Source of the DNA: UBA5336 sp039815055
GTDB taxonomy: Bacteria > Pseudomonadota > Alphaproteobacteria > Caulobacterales > Hyphomonadaceae
Assembly: GCA_039815055.1 (NCBI GenBank)
Contig: JBCCAA010000053.1
Span: 1-19,191, forward strand
Direction of reading: 5' to 3'
Length of the DNA stretch: 19,191 nt
In this document: piece after piece, positions 15,061 to 19,191 of the stretch
How the letters are laid out: each line of letters begins with the position of its first letter
Position numbering within the stretch: position 1 is the first letter of the stretch
Notes under the pieces: generated by a model
Databases searched by the model: none
Told to the model about the DNA's origin: nothing
What the model saw: the letters and a program-made list of their open reading frames with translations, nothing else
Translations under genes and position numbers: made by a program

Positions 15061-15367
15061 TCTGCTCGCGTGCGACCGGCATCAGTCCAGCCATCTGCTC
15101 GCGGATCTGGGCCTCTGTGCGATCGATGCCAGCAGCTTCAAAGTCGCCGCGGACTTTGCGCAGCACATCATCATCACCGGCCTCTTCCAGGTCTGAAAGG
15201 ACCACGGCCTTGGCATAGGCCTCTGCGTCTGCATCGGTTTTGCCGAGAAGTTCTGCCGCCCAAAGGCCCAGAAGCTTGTTGCGCCGGGCCATGACCTTGA
15301 ACTGGGTTTCCTGATCAAGAGCGTACTTTGCTTCTTCCGCGCGTTCGCGATCATCAAATCCGGACAT
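15047..15367 (-). CDS. DUF1476 protein, F1-ATPase zeta (inhibitor) subunit, 106 aa
   Basis: The N-terminus (MSGFDDRERAEEAKYALD) and the conserved core FKVMARRNKLLGLWAAELLG (23-42) are diagnostic of DUF1476. In Paracoccus denitrificans this protein is the zeta subunit that inhibits ATP hydrolysis by the F1Fo-ATP synthase, with its N-terminal helix entering the catalytic interface; the family is essentially alphaproteobacterial. The remainder is a helical bundle (ADAEAYAKAVVLSDLEEAG and a C-terminal EAQIREQMAGLM helix). The start ATG 15367 follows GGGGAC at good spacing. The gene is divergent from purC and ends inside the esterase gene by 14 bases. No ATP synthase structural gene is present here. 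Confidence 0.92.
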   Translation of the reverse strand: MSGFDDRERAEEAKYALDQETQFKVMARRNKLLGLWAAELLGKTDADAEAYAKAVVLSDLEEAGDDDVLRKVRGDFEAAGIDRTEAQIREQMAGLMPVAREQITKG

Positions 15368-15404
15368 TGGCAGTCCCCTTATTCTGCGGTAAATCTCTGA
15401 GCCT

Positions 15405-15433
15405 ACAATAGTGACCGCTTATGATACTCACAA
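15405..15433 (-). promoter_or_regulatory. Candidate promoter of the zeta-subunit gene, TTGTGA-N17-TATTGT
   Basis: On the minus strand TTGTGA (15433-15428) is exactly 17 bases from TATTGT (15410-15405); each hexamer matches four of six consensus positions. Transcription would start near 15397, leaving a leader of about 30 bases before ATG 15367. The remaining bases up to purC (15434-15599) presumably hold the purC promoter, but I could not pick one. Confidence 0.45.
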
Positions 15434-15599
15434 GCGCTGGCTGTGGAAAAGCTGGCTGAGAGTTTCTGTTTCCGCCCCGCAGTCGATAGCATAGATTGAT
15501 TGAACTTTCCGCGGACTCATGCCACGAGCGCCCGCTTGAAAACAACGGTGCAGCCCATCGGGAATTTACCCCCGCGCCAAACAAAAAGGCGAGACACCC

Positions 15600-16367
15600 A
15601 TGTCCCGCAAACGTGTCATTTATGAAGGCAAGGCGAAGATCCTCTATGAAGGACCTGAGCCGGGAACGCTGATTCAGTATTTCAAAGACGATGCAACGGC
15701 GTTCAACGCTGAAAAGCATGCCGTGCTGGATGGCAAAGGCGTCTTGAACAACCGCATCAGCGAACACGTGATGACCCGGCTGTCGAGTGTTGGCATCCCC
15801 ACGCACTTCCTGAAGCGGCTCAACATGCGCGAGCAGCTGATCAAGAAGGTCGAGATCATTCCTCTTGAGGTGGTCGTGCGCAATGTCGCCGCAGGGTCCA
15901 TGGCCAAGCGACTGGGTATCGAAGAAGGCATTCAGCTGCCGCGCACCATGGTGGAGTTCTATCTGAAGCGCGATGATCTGGGCGATCCGATCGTCACAGA
16001 AGAACATATTGCAGCGTTCAACTGGGCCTCGCCTCAGGAAGTCGACGATATGGTCGCGCTGGCGCTTCGGATAAATGACTTCATGGCCGGCATGTTTTCT
16101 GCCGTCGGTATCCGGTTGGTGGACTTCAAAGTAGAGTTTGGCCGCCTGTTTGAGGGTGACATGGTGCGAACGATCCTGGCCGATGAAATCAGCCCGGACA
16201 GCTGTCGTCTCTGGGACATTGAGTCGGGCGAAAAGCTCGACAAGGACCGGTTCCGCCGCGACCTGGGTGACGTCACCGAAGCCTACAGCGAAGTTGCGCG
16301 GCGGTTGGGAATCATCAAGGAAAACGGCCAGTCCAGTAATGTCGTTGCCTTTGGAAGCGGAAAGTAG
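15600..16367 (+). CDS. purC: SAICAR synthetase PurC, 255 aa
   Basis: PurC joins aspartate to CAIR using ATP to make SAICAR, in de novo purine synthesis. Family landmarks: YEGKAKILYEG at the nucleotide-binding N-terminus (8-18), FKDDATAFN (28-36), GVLNNRISEHVM, EVVVRNVAAGSMAKRLG, and the two C-terminal signatures VDFKVEFG and LADEISPDSCRLWD. Length is typical for the bacterial single-domain form. ATG 15600 follows AAGGCGAG. A short C-terminal extension after ARRLGI ends in a Val-Ala-Phe-Gly-Ser tail. purS follows after 14 bases with its own ribosome-binding site, so the two are one operon. Confidence 0.97.
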   Translation: MSRKRVIYEGKAKILYEGPEPGTLIQYFKDDATAFNAEKHAVLDGKGVLNNRISEHVMTRLSSVGIPTHFLKRLNMREQLIKKVEIIPLEVVVRNVAAGSMAKRLGIEEGIQLPRTMVEFYLKRDDLGDPIVTEEHIAAFNWASPQEVDDMVALALRINDFMAGMFSAVGIRLVDFKVEFGRLFEGDMVRTILADEISPDSCRLWDIESGEKLDKDRFRRDLGDVTEAYSEVARRLGIIKENGQSSNVVAFGSGK

Positions 16368-16381
16368 GGGCGAGGAGAGCT

Positions 16382-16624
16382 ATGAAAGCGATAGTCCATG
16401 TCGGTCTGAAACCGGGCGTGCTTGACCCTCAGGGCAAGGCGGTTGCGGACACGCTCGCCCGCATGGGCTATGGCGAAGTTGAAACCGCCCGCATTGGTAA
16501 GGTGATCGAGCTGGAGCTGGAAGACGGATTGTCCACATCCGAGGCCGAGGCGCGTGTGACTGAGATGTGCGAGAAGCTGCTCGCCAACACGGTCATCGAA
16601 AGTTACCGGGTTGAACTGACCTGA
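16382..16624 (+). CDS. purS: PurS subunit of FGAM synthase, 80 aa
   Basis: PurS is the small bridging subunit that holds together the glutaminase PurQ and the synthetase small PurL in the three-part FGAM synthase. The sequence is standard: a first strand KAIVHVGLKPGVLDPQGKAV, then RMGYGEVETARIGKVIELEL and the C-terminal strand VIESYRVEL. It starts 14 bases after purC behind GAGGAGAG. In many alphaproteobacteria purQ follows directly; here the next gene is an unrelated exported protein, so purQ and purL must lie elsewhere. Confidence 0.95.
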   Translation: MKAIVHVGLKPGVLDPQGKAVADTLARMGYGEVETARIGKVIELELEDGLSTSEAEARVTEMCEKLLANTVIESYRVELT

Positions 16625-16704
16625 GGCGAAATCCACAATCTGGATGCCGGCCACCTGTAGAATCAGGTTGCCCGTCCGGCGCGGCTGTTGCATGTCCCGG
16701 CGCC

Positions 16705-17064
16705 ATGATGAAATCTATTGTCTTCCCCGGCCTTGTGGCCGTTCTGGTCGCGGCGCCTGCCAGCGCCCAGTATTGCGCAGAGCAGTCCATTTCCTGGACT
16801 GAGGGCGGCGCCAAGCACACCACCGTGATCGAGGGACGTGTGCGAAATGGCTGTCCGATGGTACGTCAGACCATCACGCCCGCTAGCGGAGAGCCGATCT
16901 CTCAGACCGGTATGGACTGCGATTGCGATCTTGTGATCGATGGTGCCGAGCTGACCTTTACCCCGCCTCTGGCCATCGTGTCCGGACGGATGAAAGAGGT
17001 CTGCGCTGCCAACAAAGCCAGTTACACGCCGTGGAATGGCGCGCGCGTTGACTCTGCCAGCTGA
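16705..17064 (+). CDS. Small cysteine-containing exported protein, 119 aa
   Basis: A clear signal peptide covers residues 1-21 (Met-Met-Lys, hydrophobic core, Ala-Ser-Ala before Gln). The mature chain of about 98 residues has five cysteines (YCAEQ, NGCPM, the pair DCDC, EVCAA) and a beta-rich middle, so disulfides are likely. No family is recognised. Two ATGs, 16705 and 16708, are possible and neither has a good Shine-Dalgarno. It lies 80 bases after purS; no promoter is evident in that gap, so some read-through from purCS is possible, but no functional tie to purine synthesis is apparent. Confidence 0.7.
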   Translation: MMKSIVFPGLVAVLVAAPASAQYCAEQSISWTEGGAKHTTVIEGRVRNGCPMVRQTITPASGEPISQTGMDCDCDLVIDGAELTFTPPLAIVSGRMKEVCAANKASYTPWNGARVDSAS

Positions 17065-17117
17065 GACCTCGGTCATTTCCATAGACATGACACACAAGCT
17101 GTTTATGAGCTTTCGCC

Positions 17118-17894
17118 ATGGAAAACAGAATTTATAGCTTTGAAGGTGTCCGCAATTTCCGCGATTTCGGAGGTTACACCGTACACGGCGGCCAGAAGAT
17201 CAAACCGGGACTGTTGTTCCGCTCCGGCCATTATGATGACGCAACGCCGGAAGACCAGACCGCACTTGAGGCCATGAAAATCGCCTTCCAGGCCGATCTT
17301 CGCCGGCCAGATGAGCGCGATCGCCAGCCTGGCAAATGGCAGGCCGCCGAAGTGCTCACCAGCGCGGGCGGCCGCGAAATGCAGAGTCCCCATGTCACCT
17401 TCCTCAGCCAGATCGAAGCGGATGCCGATGCCGCCGAAGACTGGATGAACGGCTACTATGTGACCGCGCCCTACAAGGATCATCACCAGGAGTTGTTCAG
17501 GGGCTGGTTCGACCGGTTGGCAGGCCTGGAAAGTGGTGCCCCGGCTCTTGTGAACTGCGCGGCTGGCAAGGACCGAACGGGCATCCTTTGCGCTCTCACG
17601 AAACATACGCTCGGCGTGTCACGCGCCGATATCATGGCCGACTATGAACTTACAAACACCGCAGTGAATGTAGATGCACATCTTCCTGAGGCCCGGCGCC
17701 GGTTCAATGAATATCTGGGACGCAACTATGATGAGGACGTGTTTCGTCCGTTCATGGGCGTTCGCCTGCGCTATCTCGAAACGGCGTTCGACACGATTGA
17801 GCGCGAGTCCGGTAGCGTCGATGCCTATCTAGAGGCTGATTTGGGCGTGACGGCGCAGATGCGCGAAGCGTTGAAAGCGCGGCTACTCACCTAG
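17118..17894 (+). CDS. PTP-like (Y_phosphatase3 type) phosphatase, 258 aa
   Basis: The N-terminal NFRDFGGY (13-20) and LRRPDER (61-67) blocks and the P-loop CAAGKDRTG (147-155) identify the Y_phosphatase3 family, which includes mycobacterial PtpB and lipid/phosphotyrosine phosphatases. The P-loop keeps the nucleophile Cys147 and Arg153 (C-x5-R). The residue before the cysteine, normally His in the HC-x5-R signature, is Asn146 here (codon AAC), which may alter cysteine acidity. The C-terminal half is helical (YELTNTAVN, FMGVRLRYLETAFDTIE), typical for the family. There is no signal peptide. ATG 17118 has no good ribosome-binding site. Substrate could be phosphotyrosine, phosphoserine or a phosphoinositide; it cannot be decided from sequence. 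Confidence 0.85.
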   Translation: MENRIYSFEGVRNFRDFGGYTVHGGQKIKPGLLFRSGHYDDATPEDQTALEAMKIAFQADLRRPDERDRQPGKWQAAEVLTSAGGREMQSPHVTFLSQIEADADAAEDWMNGYYVTAPYKDHHQELFRGWFDRLAGLESGAPALVNCAAGKDRTGILCALTKHTLGVSRADIMADYELTNTAVNVDAHLPEARRRFNEYLGRNYDEDVFRPFMGVRLRYLETAFDTIERESGSVDAYLEADLGVTAQMREALKARLLT

Positions 17895-17927
17895 CCAATC
17901 TGAATAAAGGTCCGGAGTAAGGGGAAT

Positions 17928-18398
17928 ATGAGCGATTTCACCAAGGTGAGAACCTGTCTGTGGTTTGACCAGGCGGGCGAAGACGCCATAAATTTCTATG
18001 TCGGCCTGGTTGCAGGCAGCGAGATTGAGAGTGTTTCGCGTCAAACGCCTGATGGCCCTGCCATGGTGATCGATTTTTCCCTGGGCGGTACGCCATACAT
18101 GGCGCTGAATGCAGGCCCGCAATTCAAGCATACTCCGGCGGCGTCCATCTGCGTCACCACACAAGATCAGGCCGAGACCGACCGGCTTTGGAATGCGCTG
18201 ACATCTGGCGGCGGGACGGAAGGCCAGTGCGGCTGGCTAACAGATCGCTGGGGATTATCCTGGCAGATCGTGCCGCGCCAATTGCTAGCCTATATGAATT
18301 CCGCCGACCGCGAAGCAGCGGGACGGGTTCAGAAATCCATGCTGGAAATGAAAAAAATCGATGTGTACGCGTTGGAGGCCGCATTCTTAATGCAGTGA
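17928..18398 (+). CDS. VOC superfamily PhnB-like protein, 156 aa
   Basis: The opening segment RTCLWFDQAGEDAINFY (8-24) and the end segment GWLTDRWGLSWQIVPRQL (about 102-119) are the marks of the PhnB/3-demethylubiquinone-9 3-methyltransferase-like branch of the VOC fold (PF06983). Such proteins are dimers of beta-alpha-beta units; most have no proven activity, and the methyltransferase name is misleading. The C-terminal tail (VQKSMLEMKKIDVYALEAAF) is a helical extension common in the branch. ATG 17928 follows AAGGGGAA at close spacing. The gene begins 33 bases after the phosphatase stop and may be transcribed with it. Confidence 0.85.
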   Translation: MSDFTKVRTCLWFDQAGEDAINFYVGLVAGSEIESVSRQTPDGPAMVIDFSLGGTPYMALNAGPQFKHTPAASICVTTQDQAETDRLWNALTSGGGTEGQCGWLTDRWGLSWQIVPRQLLAYMNSADREAAGRVQKSMLEMKKIDVYALEAAFLMQ

Positions 18399-18426
18399 TG
18401 CACACTGGTTGTTAACCTGGCGGATA

Positions 18427-18434
18427 CCTGCAGG
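18427..18434. promoter_or_regulatory. CCTGCAGG palindrome, upstream copy
   Basis: This 8-base palindrome is repeated exactly in the core of the 14-base palindrome next to the PilZ start, with the two centres 60 bases apart. It lies upstream of the AT-rich TATATA (18465-18470), a possible -10 region, so it could be a second operator half of the same regulator. Confidence 0.3.
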
Positions 18435-18483
18435 GTGTACATGAATCTACTGTAGGCGTTTGCGTATATATTTTTAGATACTA

Positions 18484-18497
18484 AAACCTGCAGGTTT
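18484..18497. promoter_or_regulatory. 14-base palindrome over the PilZ ribosome-binding region
   Basis: AAACCTGCAGGTTT is a perfect palindrome ending immediately before GTG 18498 and 6 bases before ATG 18504. As DNA it is operator-like. As RNA it can fold as a hairpin, AAACC pairing with GGTTT around a TGCA loop, which would hide the only AGG that could serve as Shine-Dalgarno. Either reading points to control of the PilZ gene. Confidence 0.45.
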
Positions 18498-18503
18498 GTG
18501 GTC

Positions 18504-18824
18504 ATGTTTGGCAAGAAAAAGCCGAAGATTTCAAAAGACAGATATAAACTGGCCCTTGGCGACAAGGAAGAGCCTGATACCCGCGCACGCGCACCGCGGG
18601 AATCGGCATGGGCAACCTGTCGTCTGACCTGGTCAGGTGGTCCCGGAGACCAGGGCGTTTTGCTAGATATCTCGCAGACAGGCGCGCGCGTTCGATTCAA
18701 TCACCGGCCTGGGCTGCCGCAATTCGTCCGCTTGGATATCAACACAATGTCGGTTTCGGTTGATGCCGAGGTTGTGCGCGTGGATGGCGTCGATGTCGGT
18801 CTTCGGTTTCTCGAACCGGTCTAG
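18504..18824 (+). CDS. PilZ domain protein, 106 aa
   Basis: PilZ domains bind cyclic di-GMP and relay it to motility, polysaccharide or cell-cycle targets. After a basic N-terminal tail (FGKKKPKISKDRYK) the domain runs from about residue 32 to the end, with DISQTGARVRF carrying the DxSxxG motif (Asp55, Ser57, Gly60) and the final strands VSVDAEVVRVDGVDVGLRFLEP. The arginine motif is not canonical: the linker has Arg27, Arg29 and Arg32 (RARAPR), giving RxxR and RxxxxR but not RxxxR, so c-di-GMP binding needs testing. ATG 18504 is chosen; GTG 18498 is in frame. Its TAG stop lies in CTAG 18821-18824, shared with the convergent tesB gene. Confidence 0.85.
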   Translation: MFGKKKPKISKDRYKLALGDKEEPDTRARAPRESAWATCRLTWSGGPGDQGVLLDISQTGARVRFNHRPGLPQFVRLDINTMSVSVDAEVVRVDGVDVGLRFLEPV

Positions 18825-19191
18825 CGCTTTCTGGATTCATCCACCGGGCGCATCAGGCCTTCCTGCGCGACGCTGGCCACAAGAGTCCCGTCCCGTGTGA
18901 AAATCTTGCCCCGATTGAAGCTGCGCGCCCCGCCAGCATACGGCGAGTCCATTGCGTAAAGCAGCCAGTCATCGAATTTTACCGGCGCGTGGAACCACAT
19001 GGAATGGTCCAAACTTGCGCCCATGACTTCACCTGTCATCCACGACACGCCGTGGGGCCGATGGGCCGTGCCAAGTAGGCGCATGTCACTGGCATAAGCC
19101 AACAAGCAGTGATGGACCCAGGGCGCTTCGTCGATTTCGCGGGCCGTACGCATCCAGACATGGCTAGCGTCAGGTTTCTTCTCCGGTTGGA
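18821..19191 (-). CDS. tesB: Acyl-CoA thioesterase II, C-terminal part (runs off the right edge)
   Basis: The frame is open to the window edge, so the visible 122 or so residues are the C-terminal hot-dog domain of TesB, which hydrolyses acyl-CoA esters to free fatty acids and CoA. Upstream of an internal Met at 19153 the frame continues with SHVWMRTA, confirming that this Met is not the start. Conserved features: LAYASDMRLLGTAHRPHG, the catalytic-type Asp in MGASLDHSMWFH, the Ser in ARSFNRGKIFTRDG at the position of the active-site Thr/Ser, and the Gln in VASVAQEGLMR. The last residues are ESRKR. It converges on the PilZ gene with a 4-base overlap. Confidence 0.92.
   Translation of the reverse strand, partial: QPEKKPDASHVWMRTAREIDEAPWVHHCLLAYASDMRLLGTAHRPHGVSWMTGEVMGASLDHSMWFHAPVKFDDWLLYAMDSPYAGGARSFNRGKIFTRDGTLVASVAQEGLMRPVDESRKR

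Noticed and set aside
15354..16007. 217-aa open frame antisense to purC
   Set aside because: Runs through the purC promoter region and the conserved N-terminal half of PurC; no domain seen.
1..19191. A defence system, secretion system, prophage or biosynthetic cluster
   Set aside because: I looked for toxin-antitoxin pairs, nucleases, helicases outside ruv, transposases, integrases, repeats arrays and modular synthases; none is present. The genes are mostly housekeeping or orphan envelope proteins.

Overview
The window looks like ordinary, GC-rich chromosomal DNA from an alphaproteobacterium. The pointers are a DUF1476-type F1-ATPase zeta inhibitor, a NadQ-like (COG4111) NAD regulator, a ruvC-ruvA-ruvB operon, an intracellular PHB depolymerase with the Cys-Asp-His arrangement of PhaZ1, and IlvD of the alphaproteobacterial/actinobacterial type. 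The order cannot be fixed from the sequence. There are no rRNA or tRNA genes, insertion sequences, prophage genes or CRISPR arrays. No gene-free gap exceeds 300 bases; the longest are about 232 bases (between the zeta gene and purC), 199 bases (between phaZ and the esterase gene) and 174 bases (upstream of the HD gene).

Layout, left to right. Bases 1-1795: the 3' end of an unidentified gene, an orphan exported protein on the minus strand, and a divergent integral membrane protein. Bases 1870-4229: ilvD (branched-chain amino acid synthesis) and a small class I methyltransferase. Bases 4238-6152, minus strand: a SnoaL-like protein, a DUF4402 exported protein and a calcineurin-like metallophosphoesterase. 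Bases 6231-8082: a DUF3137 membrane protein, a small exported helical protein, and a 50-aa membrane microprotein that ORF calling with a 60-aa cut-off would miss. Bases 8083-9656: a YfbR-like HD nucleotidase translationally coupled to the NadQ-like regulator. Bases 9721-10494: a lipoprotein on the minus strand. Bases 10659-12804: ruvCAB, with 4-base start/stop overlaps. Bases 12801-15367: phaZ (minus), an ABHD10-like serine esterase (plus) and the zeta inhibitor (minus). Bases 15600-17894: purC-purS, a small exported protein and a PTP-like phosphatase. Bases 17928-19191: a VOC/PhnB-like protein, a PilZ protein and the 3' end of tesB.

Themes: nucleotide and cofactor metabolism (purC, purS, HD nucleotidase, NadQ), DNA repair (ruvCAB) and storage or acyl-ester turnover (phaZ, esterase, tesB). 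Gene packing is very tight: six of seven convergent pairs end within 12 bases of each other or overlap, and two pairs share a single CTAG in which each strand reads its own TAG stop.

I did not find a convincing new multi-gene system. The signals most worth following are non-coding or small: a nested inverted repeat upstream of the HD-nadQ operon, the 50-aa membrane microprotein beside it, a 14-base palindrome covering the ribosome-binding region of the PilZ gene, and a His-to-Asn change in the phosphatase active-site motif.
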